From JACCVL01 sp038233135 (GTDB lineage: Bacteria > Actinomycetota > Actinomycetes > Propionibacteriales > Nocardioidaceae): a DNA stretch of 5,386 nucleotides. Each line of letters starts with the position of its first letter. The first letter of the stretch is position 1. The translations under genes and the position numbers were made by a program. The DNA is taken from assembly GCA_038233135.1 (NCBI GenBank), contig JBBSMN010000195.1:1-5386 (forward strand). The letters are read 5' to 3'. This document shows, in pieces, positions 1-5,386 of this stretch. A model generated the notes under the pieces. The model worked only from the letters and a program-made list of their open reading frames with translations, did not search any database and had not been told where the DNA came from.

Positions 1-729
1 CACGCCGATGTCGGCGAGCGCGTCGTACAGCGCGATCTGGCGAGGGGTCGAGCTGAGCAGGTCCTCGCCCCGCAACACGTGGGTGATGCCCATCAGCGCG
101 TCGTCGAGCGGGTTGACCAAAGTGTAGAGCGGCTGCCCGTTGGCACGCACGAGCACGAAGTCGCTGACCTGGCTGGCGGCAAACGTGACCTCGCCGCGTA
201 CGAGGTCGGTGAAGGTGATGCCGCGGTCGGGCATCCGCAGCCGCAGGACCGGGTCGCGGCCCTCCTCCTCGTACGCCACGATCTGTGCGTCGTCGAGGTC
301 GCGGCAGTGCCCGTCGTAGCCTGATCCGCCGCCCGCCGCCCGGGCCTGCTCGCGCCGCTGCTCGAGCTCGGTCGGCGAGCAGTAACAGTGGTAAGCACGC
401 CCTGCCTCGCGCAGCCGGGCCGCCGCGTCGGCGTAGATGTCGCGCCGCTCGGACTGCCGGTACGGCCCGTACGCACCGCCGACCTCGGGACCCTCGTCCC
501 AGTCGAGCCCGAGCCAGCGCAGCACGTCCAGCAGCAGGCCGTAGCTCTCCTCAGAGTCGCGGGCGGCGTCGGTGTCCTCGATCCGGAAGACGAACGCCCC
601 GCCGTGGTGGCGGGCGAACACCCAGTTGAACAGGGCGGTGCGGGCCAGTCCGACATGCGGGTTGCCCGTCGGGGACGGGCAGAACCGCACGCGGACGCCG
701 CCAGCGGGGTCGGGACCGCCGACGCTCAT
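1..729 (-). CDS. gltX: Glutamyl-tRNA synthetase, N-terminal part (runs off the left edge)
   Basis: Cytoplasmic class I aminoacyl-tRNA synthetase that charges tRNA with glutamate using ATP. Exactly 243 codons are present and the frame is open to base 1. Visible in my translation: the ATP-binding HIGH-type motif HVGL at residues 25-28 within CPSPTGNPHVGLART; FRIEDTD at 48-54; a probable zinc motif C115-x-C117-x20-Y138-x3-C142; and the catalytic-domain block around LMGITHVLRGEDLLSSTPRQ near residue 220. The KMSKS-type loop and the anticodon-binding domain would lie to the left of the window. The ATG at 729-727 overlaps the stop of the upstream FAH-family gene (ATGA at 729-726). There is no strong Shine-Dalgarno sequence, so translation is probably coupled to that gene. 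Many actinobacteria lack GlnRS and use a non-discriminating GluRS with GatCAB; the visible part cannot settle that. The family assignment is secure. Confidence 0.95.
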   Translation of the reverse strand, partial: MSVGGPDPAGGVRVRFCPSPTGNPHVGLARTALFNWVFARHHGGAFVFRIEDTDAARDSEESYGLLLDVLRWLGLDWDEGPEVGGAYGPYRQSERRDIYADAAARLREAGRAYHCYCSPTELEQRREQARAAGGGSGYDGHCRDLDDAQIVAYEEEGRDPVLRLRMPDRGITFTDLVRGEVTFAASQVSDFVLVRANGQPLYTLVNPLDDALMGITHVLRGEDLLSSTPRQIALYDALADIGV

Positions 730-1526
730 GCGGCCATGACCGGGTTCGTCAGCGTCCCGATGCCCTCGACGCTCACCGACACCTGGTCACCGGGCACCAT
801 CCTGCCCACGCCGGCGGGGGTGCCGGTGAGGATGACGTCACCCGGCAGCAGCGTCATGACGCTCGAGACGTAGGACACCAGCCTCGGGACGTCGAAGATC
901 AGCTGGCTGGTGCGCCCGTCCTGGCGCAGCTCCCCGTCCTGGCCGGAACCGCCCGTGCGCACCGAGGTGGTCACCCGCAGGTCCGAGACGTCGAGGTCGG
1001 TCTCGATCCACGGCCCGAGCGGACAGAACGTGTCGTAGCCCTTGGCCCGGGTCCACTGGTCGTCGGCACGCTGCAGGTCCCGAGCCGTGACGTCGTTGGC
1101 GACGGTGTAGCCGAGCACCACGTCGGACACCTGCTCGACCGGAAGGTCGCGGCAGATCCGCCCGATGACGACCGCGAGCTCGGCCTCCCAGTGCAGGTCC
1201 TCGGTGGTGTCGGGGTGCATGATCGGGTCGCCCGGGCCGATCACGGCGGTGTTGGGCTTGAGGAACAGCAGCGGCTCGGTGGGCAGCTCGTGCTCCAGCT
1301 CGGCAGCGTGGTCGGCGTAGTTGCGGCCGATGCCGACGACCTTGCTGCGCGGGATCAGCGGAGCCAGCAGGCGTACGTCGTCCAGCTGCAGGCTCTGGCC
1401 GGTCAGCTCGATGCCCGCGTACAGCGGATCCCCGGCGAGGATGGCGAGCACCGACTCGCCGTCCCGGTCCCCGATCACCCCGAACCTGGGCTGGTCGTCG
1501 CCGCTGGTGAACCTTGCGATACGCAC
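726..1526 (-). CDS. FAH-family hydrolase (acylpyruvase / oxaloacetate decarboxylase-like)
   Basis: A 266-residue soluble enzyme of the fumarylacetoacetate hydrolase family, which cleaves, decarboxylates or isomerises 2-oxo acids using a divalent metal. Visible: GIGRNYADHAAE at residues 65-76, with H73 and E76 spaced like the catalytic His/Glu pair of FAHD1-type enzymes; metal ligands E114 and E116 (WEAEL) and D145 (ANDVTARD); K162 in RAKGYD; and the C-terminal TGTPAGVG at 234-241. The short N-terminal domain followed by the FAH barrel is the usual size. The open frame continues upstream to 2642, but that stretch is low-complexity translation antisense-shifted through other genes. The start is placed at GTG 1526-1524 because MRIARF is the typical family N-terminus. 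The known homologous neighbourhoods are C. glutamicum Cg1458 (an oxaloacetate decarboxylase) and M. tuberculosis Rv2993c, both near leuB and gltX/gltS. The exact substrate here is inferred, not shown. The stop overlaps the gltX start by 4 bases. Confidence 0.92.
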   Translation of the reverse strand: MRIARFTSGDDQPRFGVIGDRDGESVLAILAGDPLYAGIELTGQSLQLDDVRLLAPLIPRSKVVGIGRNYADHAAELEHELPTEPLLFLKPNTAVIGPGDPIMHPDTTEDLHWEAELAVVIGRICRDLPVEQVSDVVLGYTVANDVTARDLQRADDQWTRAKGYDTFCPLGPWIETDLDVSDLRVTTSVRTGGSGQDGELRQDGRTSQLIFDVPRLVSYVSSVMTLLPGDVILTGTPAGVGRMVPGDQVSVSVEGIGTLTNPVMAA

Positions 1527-1533
1527 GCGGGCG

Positions 1534-1539
1534 AGCCTA
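1534..1539 (-). promoter_or_regulatory. Possible -10 element for leaderless transcription of the FAH-family gene
   Basis: On the minus strand, TAGGCT fits the actinobacterial TANNNT -10 pattern and ends 7 bases before the G of the GTG start at 1526. No good Shine-Dalgarno sequence precedes that GTG. The spacing is what a leaderless transcript would show, a common arrangement in actinobacteria. No convincing -35 hexamer is visible 16-18 bases upstream, and a six-base match in GC-rich DNA is weak evidence. Confidence 0.3.
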
Positions 1540-1582
1540 GTGCCGCCGCCTGCGGTTGCCTGGTGTCGGTCGGCGCGCCAGT

Positions 1583-1626
1583 GGGTGGCGCCGCCGCCCC
1601 GTCGAGTGTCGGGCAGCCCGCCACCC
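1583..1626. repeat. Inverted repeat with 8-bp arms in the DUF1697-FAH gap
   Basis: GGGTGGCG at 1583-1590 is perfectly complementary to CGCCACCC at 1619-1626, with 28 bases between the arms. The inner part contains a smaller dyad, CGGG-CAG-CCCG at 1610-1619/1620. It lies between the larger 14-bp inverted repeat and the FAH-family start. It could fold in RNA as part of a leader or read-through transcript, but in DNA this GC-rich such dyads also arise by chance. Confidence 0.35.
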
Positions 1627-1629
1627 CCT

Positions 1630-1686
1630 CGAGTGGCGCAAGACGTACCCGATTGTGCGGCCGAGCCGGCCATCTTGCGCCACTCG
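1630..1686 (-). terminator. Perfect 14-bp inverted repeat after DUF1697; candidate terminator or processing hairpin without a T-tract
   Basis: CGAGTGGCGCAAGA at 1630-1643 is the exact reverse complement of 1673-1686, separated by 29 bases. A second perfect dyad, GGCCG-AGC-CGGCC at 1659-1671, sits inside the loop, so the RNA could form a long stem topped by a short inner hairpin. On the minus strand it begins 10 bases after the DUF1697 stop codon, where a terminator would be expected for the leuB-ilvE-cimA-DUF1697 transcript. No run of T follows on either strand, so it is not a classical intrinsic terminator; GC-rich actinobacteria often have such T-less hairpins. Alternatives are an mRNA-stabilising hairpin, a protein-binding dyad, or a copy of a dispersed palindromic element. 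The repeat is certain; its role is inferred. Confidence 0.5.
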
Positions 1687-1696
1687 GGGTCACGGG

Positions 1697-2248
1697 TCAG
1701 GTATCGGCGGTCAGCTCGCACAGCGCGGTGAGGGTGCGCCAGTTGCGGGCGGTGCCGTCGACACCGCCGAGCCGCTTGGCCAGCCAAGCACCCTGCACCT
1801 TGCTCGCCTGGATCCCCTCGACGTAGTCGACGACCACCTCGGGGCCGCGCACCGCCACCCGCTCCCGCATACCCTCGAGGGCCGCCAACAAGACCTCGAC
1901 GTCGGACGGCGCCGGGGTGTCGACCAGGTGCGTCACCTGGACCAGCTTGGGCCGCTCGGCCGCGGCGTCGGGGAACGGGTCCCACGCCAGCACCGCCGCC
2001 AGCTCGGCCGGCCTGCGCACGACGACTGGCGTGTCGACACCGAAGCTGGTCGCCACCACGTCGCGGACCAGCGCGCCCACCCGCTCGCGGCTGCGGTGGG
2101 TCGACGACGTCACCACGTTGCCGCTCTGCACGTACGTCTGGACCCCGACGAAACCGGCGGCGGTCAGTGCCTCGCGCAGCGCCGGCATCGGCACCTTGTT
2201 GCGAGCGCCGAGGTTGATGCCACGCAACAGCGAGACCCAGACCGGCAT
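1697..2248 (-). CDS. DUF1697 family protein, function unknown
   Basis: A 183-residue soluble protein with the full-length DUF1697 pattern and no signal peptide or membrane segment. Visible family landmarks: LLRGIN at residues 7-12, NKVPM at 17-21, TYVQSGNVV at 38-46, the segment YVEGIQASK at 142-150 that corresponds to the family's usual Y...G..SK block, and the C-terminal TARNW at 166-170. No biochemical role is established for the family to my knowledge. I see no catalytic signature that would justify naming one. The ATG at 2248-2246 lies 15 bases after the cimA stop. It is preceded by GGTGA, complementary to the 16S rRNA tail, with a 6-base spacer, so it is probably expressed from the same transcript as cimA. 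A strong inverted repeat follows its stop, suggesting it is the last gene of the leuB-ilvE-cimA unit. Confidence 0.88.
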   Translation of the reverse strand: MPVWVSLLRGINLGARNKVPMPALREALTAAGFVGVQTYVQSGNVVTSSTHRSRERVGALVRDVVATSFGVDTPVVVRRPAELAAVLAWDPFPDAAAERPKLVQVTHLVDTPAPSDVEVLLAALEGMRERVAVRGPEVVVDYVEGIQASKVQGAWLAKRLGGVDGTARNWRTLTALCELTADT

Positions 2249-2263
2249 CGAGCTTCACCGGCC

Positions 2264-3874
2264 TCAGGTCAGCCCGGAGCGCCGCAGGCCGTAGGTCACC
2301 GCGTCGCGCAGTGCCTCCCAGGACGCCTCGATGATGTTGTGCCCGACGCCGACCGTCACCCACGAGTCGGCGCCGTCGCTGGTCTCGATCAGCACCCGGA
2401 TCACCGCGTCGGTGCCGTGCCCCTGGTCGAGGATGCGCACCCGGTAGTCGATCAGCTGGAAGCCGGCCACCTGCGGGTATGCCCGCCCGATCGCTTGCCG
2501 CAGTGCGTGGTCGAGCGCGTTGACCGGCCCGTTGCCCTCGCCGATCACCACCAGGCGTGTCCCGGCGGCGTGCAGCTTGACAGTGGCCTCGGACAGGGCC
2601 TCGGTGTCGGCGGTCGGCGCCGACTCGGTAAGCACCCGCCACGACTCCACGGTGAAGTACGACGGGCGGATCCCCTCGACCTCCTCCACGAGCAGCAGCT
2701 CGAACGAGGCGTCGGCGGCCTCGAACGTGTAGCCGGCCTGCTCCATCTCCTTGACCCGCTTGGTGATGCGGCTGACCAGCTCACGGTCCTCGGCGAGGTC
2801 GAAGCCGAGCTCGCGACCCTTCAGCTCGATGCTCGCCCGGCCGGCCAGCTCGGACACCAGCATCCGCATGTCGTTGCCCACGTCGACCGGGTCAGCGTGC
2901 TGGTAGAGGTCGGGATCCACCTTGACCGCGCTCGCGTGCAGGCCGGCCTTGTGGGCGAAGGCCGACACCCCCACGTACGGCTGGCGCGACGACGGCGGCA
3001 CGTTGGTCACCTCGGCCACCGCGTGCGCGATGCGGGTGGCGTCGCGCAGCGACCCGGCCGGCACCACCGGGCGCTGCTGCTTGAGCTGCAGGTTGGCGAC
3101 AACGGCGATCAGGTCGGCGTTGCCGGTGCGCTCGCCGTAGCCGTTGACGGTGCCCTGAACGTGCGTGGCGCCCTCCTCGACCGCGGCCAGCGTGTTCGCG
3201 ACGGCGCAGCCGGTGTCGTTGTGGCAGTGGATCCCGACGCGCGCCCCGGAGTCTGCGGGCACGGTCGCCAGCACGTCGCCGACGACGTCGCTCACGCGTG
3301 GCGGCAGCATGCCTCCGTTGGTGTCGCACAGCGCGACCACCTCGACGCCGGCCTCGACGGCGACCCGCAGGACCTCCAGCGCGTACGCCCGGTTGTCGCG
3401 GTAGCCGTCGAAGAAGTGCTCGGCGTCGAGGAAGACGCGCAGCCCCTCCGCGTGCAGGTGCGCGACGGTGTCGCCGACCATGGCCAGGTTCTCGTCCAGC
3501 GTCGTGCGCAGCGCCCGCTCGACGTGGCGGTCGTGGCTCTTGGCGACCAGCGTGACCACCGAGGCGCCCGACTGGCGCAAGGCGGCGACCAGCGTGTCGT
3601 CGGCGGCCGCCATGCCGGGCCGGCGGGTGGCGCCGAACGCCGCCAGCGTGGCATGGCGCAGGCTCAGCTCGTCCCTCGCGCGGGCGAAGAACTCGGTGTC
3701 CTTGGGGTTGGAGCCCGGCCAGCCACCCTCGATGAAGCCCACCCCGAGGTCGTCGAGGTGCCGGGCGATCGACAGCTTGTCGGCCACCGACAGGCTCAGA
3801 CCCTCCTGCTGGGCGCCGTCGCGCAGGGTGGTGTCGTAGACGTGGAAGCCGCTCACTGGACCTGGCGCATCCAC
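2264..3874 (-). CDS. cimA: Citramalate synthase (LeuA-like DRE-TIM metallolyase)
   Basis: Condenses pyruvate with acetyl-CoA to (R)-citramalate, the first step of a threonine-independent route to 2-oxobutyrate and isoleucine. The 536 residues match the usual citramalate synthase length. Visible: an N-terminal TIM barrel opening with YDTTLRDGAQQEG at residues 13-25 (R18, D19, E24); GFIEGGWPGSNPKDTEFF at 46-63, characteristic of the CimA branch rather than typical 2-isopropylmalate synthase; metal-binding HCHND at 216-220; GYGERTGNADL at 245-255; and HKAGLHAS at 308-315. From about residue 405 there is a LeuA-type dimerisation/allosteric domain ending TVGVGHNIIEASWEALRDAV. The start is a GTG at 3874-3872 inside the end of ilvE, supported by GGAGG 10 bases upstream and by an N-terminus of usual length. 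GTG at 3856, in a 4-base overlap with the ilvE stop, is the alternative. The C-terminal domain suggests feedback control by an end product such as isoleucine, but this is inferred. Confidence 0.93.
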   Translation of the reverse strand: MDAPGPVSGFHVYDTTLRDGAQQEGLSLSVADKLSIARHLDDLGVGFIEGGWPGSNPKDTEFFARARDELSLRHATLAAFGATRRPGMAAADDTLVAALRQSGASVVTLVAKSHDRHVERALRTTLDENLAMVGDTVAHLHAEGLRVFLDAEHFFDGYRDNRAYALEVLRVAVEAGVEVVALCDTNGGMLPPRVSDVVGDVLATVPADSGARVGIHCHNDTGCAVANTLAAVEEGATHVQGTVNGYGERTGNADLIAVVANLQLKQQRPVVPAGSLRDATRIAHAVAEVTNVPPSSRQPYVGVSAFAHKAGLHASAVKVDPDLYQHADPVDVGNDMRMLVSELAGRASIELKGRELGFDLAEDRELVSRITKRVKEMEQAGYTFEAADASFELLLVEEVEGIRPSYFTVESWRVLTESAPTADTEALSEATVKLHAAGTRLVVIGEGNGPVNALDHALRQAIGRAYPQVAGFQLIDYRVRILDQGHGTDAVIRVLIETSDGADSWVTVGVGHNIIEASWEALRDAVTYGLRRSGLT

Positions 3875-4944
3875 CCGTACCGGTCCTCCGCTCGCCCGTA
3901 CTGGATGTCGAGCAGCGCCGACCGGGTGGCCGCGGTGACCGGGCCCGTGGTCTCGCCGTCGCCGCTGCGGGCCTCACCGCCCGGCCAGGCGAGCCGGCCG
4001 ACGGGGGTGAGGACCGCCGCGGTGCCGCACGCGAACACCTCGGTGATGTCACCCGAGGCCACCCCGCCGCGCCACTCGTCGATGCCGAAGTGCCGCTCCT
4101 CGACCTTGTGGCCGCGGTCGTCCAGCAGGGTGAGGATCGAGTCGCGGGTCACCCCCTCCAGGATCGATCCGGTCAGCTCGGGTGTGACCACCGACCCGTC
4201 GGCATGCACGAAGTAGAGGTTCATGCCGCCGAGCTCCTCCACCCAGGTGTGCTCAACGGCGTCCAGGAAGGCCACCTGCTCGCAGCCGTTCGCCGCGGCC
4301 TCCTGCTGGGCGACCAGGCTGGCGGCGTAGTTGCCACCGCACTTGGCCGCCCCCGTGCCGCCGGGTGCGGCGCGGGTGTACTCCTGCGACAGCCAGATCG
4401 ACACCGGCTTGACGCCCCCGGGGAAGTACGAGCCGGCGGGCGACGCGATCACGCAGAAGGTGACGTGCCGTGCCGGTCGCACGCCGAGGAACGCCTCGGA
4501 GGCGAACATGAACGGCCGCACGTACAGACTCGCCTCGCCGCCGCGCGGCACCCAGCCGGCATCGGTGCGCACCAGCGCCTCGATGGCGTCGATGAACGTC
4601 TCGGCCGGCAGCTCGGGCAGAGCCAGCCGCCGGGCCGAGCGCTGGAAGCGGGCGGCGTTGGCGTCCGGCCGGAACAGCCAGGTCGAGCCGTCGGCGTGCC
4701 CGTATGCCTTCATCCCCTCGAAGATCTCCTGCGCGTAGTGCAGGACGGCGGTCGCTGGGTCGAGCGACAGCGGACCGTACGCCTGCACCCGGCCGTGGTG
4801 CCAGCCCTCGTCGGGGGTCCACTCGACCAGCGCCATGTGGTCGGTGAAGTGCACCCCGAAGCCCGGGTCGGCGAGGATCTGCTCGCGGCGAGCGGCGTCG
4901 GTGGGGGTCGGTGTCTGCGTGACCGGCAGGGTGGGGCGGCTCAT
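3853..4944 (-). CDS. ilvE: Branched-chain amino acid aminotransferase
   Basis: Cytoplasmic PLP enzyme (fold type IV) that interconverts leucine, isoleucine and valine with their 2-oxo acids, using glutamate/2-oxoglutarate as partner. The 363-residue length is normal for the family. Visible: HYAQEIFEGMKAY at 69-81; YVRPFMFASE at 141-150; the PLP-binding lysine K201 in GTGAAKCGGNYAAS; the class IV signature VEELGGMNLYF at 235-245, with E237 expected to contact the PLP ring nitrogen; and the ACGTAAVLTPV loop at 305-315. K201 and E237 keep the spacing of the corresponding residues I recall for M. tuberculosis IlvE. The ATG at 4944-4942 overlaps the leuB stop (ATGA, 4944-4941) without a strong ribosome-binding site, which suggests translational coupling. 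The last 22 bases overlap the start of cimA. It supplies the final step for products of both the LeuB and CimA branches. Confidence 0.96.
   Translation of the reverse strand: MSRPTLPVTQTPTPTDAARREQILADPGFGVHFTDHMALVEWTPDEGWHHGRVQAYGPLSLDPATAVLHYAQEIFEGMKAYGHADGSTWLFRPDANAARFQRSARRLALPELPAETFIDAIEALVRTDAGWVPRGGEASLYVRPFMFASEAFLGVRPARHVTFCVIASPAGSYFPGGVKPVSIWLSQEYTRAAPGGTGAAKCGGNYAASLVAQQEAAANGCEQVAFLDAVEHTWVEELGGMNLYFVHADGSVVTPELTGSILEGVTRDSILTLLDDRGHKVEERHFGIDEWRGGVASGDITEVFACGTAAVLTPVGRLAWPGGEARSGDGETTGPVTAATRSALLDIQYGRAEDRYGWMRQVQ
3885..3889 (-). promoter_or_regulatory. Shine-Dalgarno sequence supporting the upstream GTG start of cimA
   Basis: On the minus strand GGAGG lies inside the ilvE coding region, 10 bases before the GTG at 3874. 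The spacing is long but usable. The competing GTG at 3856 has only AGG 4 bases upstream. This favours the longer CimA N-terminus, although initiation by ribosomes finishing ilvE at 3853 remains possible. Confidence 0.5.
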
Positions 4945-5386
4945 GCGGGCACGCTAACCGACGCCACCCGCTCGGCGACCGCCTCACCGATCTCGCGGGT
5001 GCCGCGCGGGGCTGTGCCACGGGCGGCCAGGTCGGCGGTCACGGCCGACTCGATCCGCGTGGCGGCGTCGGCGAGCCCGAGGTGCTCGGCCAGCATCGCC
5101 GCCGACAGGATCGCCGCCGTCGGGTCAGCGACGCCCTGACCAGCGATGTCGGGAGCCGACCCGTGCACCGGCTCGAACATGCTCGGGCTAGCGCGGTCGG
5201 GGTTGATGTTGCCGCTGGCGGCGAGGCCGATACCACCGGTGACGGCGGCCGCCAGGTCGGTGATGATGTCGCCGAACAGGTTGTCGGTGACCACCACGTC
5301 GAAACGTGCGGGGTCCGTCGTCATGAAGATCGTGGCCGCGTCGACGTGCAGGTAGTCCACCTGCACCTGCGGAAACTCCGCGGCGA
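4941..5386 (-). CDS. leuB: 3-isopropylmalate dehydrogenase, C-terminal part (start lies beyond the right edge)
   Basis: NAD-dependent, metal-dependent oxidative decarboxylase that converts 3-isopropylmalate to 2-oxoisocaproate precursor in leucine synthesis. 147 complete codons plus the stop are present; the frame is open to the right edge, and the GTG at 5366 is internal, not a start. Visible in the fragment: D15 in YLHVDAA, and D39 and D43 in DNLFGDIITD, keeping the exact spacing of the three metal-binding aspartates (D217, D241, D245) of Thermus IPMDH; and the NAD-binding block EPVHGSAPDIAGQGVADPTAA at about residues 68-88, with HGSAPDIAG typical of IPMDH. Paralogues such as tartrate or isocitrate dehydrogenases share the fold, but this motif and the ilvE/cimA neighbours favour LeuB. 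In organisms with CimA the same enzyme normally also acts on 3-methylmalate, giving 2-oxobutyrate. The stop overlaps the ilvE start by 4 bases. Any promoter lies outside the window. Confidence 0.93.
   Translation of the reverse strand, partial: AAEFPQVQVDYLHVDAATIFMTTDPARFDVVVTDNLFGDIITDLAAAVTGGIGLAASGNINPDRASPSMFEPVHGSAPDIAGQGVADPTAAILSAAMLAEHLGLADAATRIESAVTADLAARGTAPRGTREIGEAVAERVASVSVPA

Noticed and set aside
93..656. A 187-codon minus-strand frame over gltX.
   Set aside because: It is an out-of-phase shadow (Ser/Thr/Arg/Pro-rich). The in-phase frame from 729 carries all the GluRS motifs.
1630..1686. The inverted repeat as the ends of an insertion sequence or MITE.
   Set aside because: Only 29 bases separate the arms, there is no transposase, and I see no flanking target duplication. 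A dispersed palindrome remains open but cannot be shown from one copy.
1527..2642. Upstream extension of the FAH-family frame to a 638-residue protein.
   Set aside because: The added 372 residues are Arg/Gly/Ala-rich, run out of frame through cimA and DUF1697, and resemble nothing. The family N-terminus begins at GTG 1526.
2892..4052. A 386-codon Arg-rich minus-strand frame over cimA.
   Set aside because: A frameshifted reading of cimA and ilvE; the true cimA frame holds the catalytic motifs.
1556..4216. An 886-codon open frame on the plus strand opposite DUF1697, cimA and part of ilvE.
   Set aside because: It is antisense to three genes with clear family motifs. Its translation is a His/Arg/Gln/Val-rich composition typical of antisense frames in GC-rich DNA, with no recognisable domain.
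4090..5139. A 349-codon plus-strand frame opposite ilvE and leuB.
   Set aside because: Antisense to two confidently identified genes, with biased composition and no domain.
1..5386. tRNA, rRNA, riboswitch/T-box, CRISPR array, prophage or defence genes.
   Set aside because: No cloverleaf, conserved RNA core, spaced direct repeats or relevant protein motifs were seen. The window length equals that of phiX174, but the sequence is unrelated GC-rich chromosomal DNA.

Overview
The window is GC-rich (roughly 70 % by eye) and tightly packed on the minus strand, with strong third-position G/C bias. Gene content, protein style and order (leuB, ilvE, cimA, a fumarylacetoacetate-hydrolase family enzyme, gltX) point to an actinobacterial chromosome. 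A Nocardioides-like or related Propionibacteriales genome is a reasonable but unproven guess. Nothing suggests a phage, plasmid, CRISPR array, toxin system or other mobile island; this is core metabolism.

Layout in the direction of transcription (right to left). (1) 5386-4941: the C-terminal part of leuB (3-isopropylmalate dehydrogenase), whose start lies outside the window. (2) 4944-3853: ilvE (branched-chain amino acid aminotransferase), with a 4-base ATGA overlap with leuB. (3) 3874-2264: cimA (citramalate synthase), overlapping the end of ilvE by 22 bases. (4) 2248-1697: a DUF1697 protein of unknown function, 15 bases after cimA. (5) 1696-1527: a 170-base gap rich in dyad symmetry, including a perfect 14-bp inverted repeat 10 bases after the DUF1697 stop, and possibly a leaderless promoter for the next gene. 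(6) 1526-726: a FAH-family acylpyruvase/oxaloacetate-decarboxylase-like enzyme. (7) 729-1: the N-terminal 243 codons of gltX (glutamyl-tRNA synthetase), starting in an ATGA overlap with the FAH-family gene and running off the left edge.

The first three genes fit one pathway. CimA condenses pyruvate and acetyl-CoA to (R)-citramalate. The leucine enzymes LeuCD (not in the window) and LeuB can turn this into 2-oxobutyrate for threonine-independent isoleucine synthesis. IlvE then performs the final transamination for Ile, Leu and Val. DUF1697 looks like an operon passenger translated with cimA. The FAH-family gene and gltX form a second, translationally coupled pair, a neighbourhood also known near leuB in Corynebacterium and Mycobacterium.

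I found no convincing undescribed system. The items most worth a second look are the structured intergenic gap, the DUF1697 gene inside an isoleucine/leucine operon, and the coupling of an oxaloacetate/acylpyruvate enzyme to glutamyl-tRNA synthetase.
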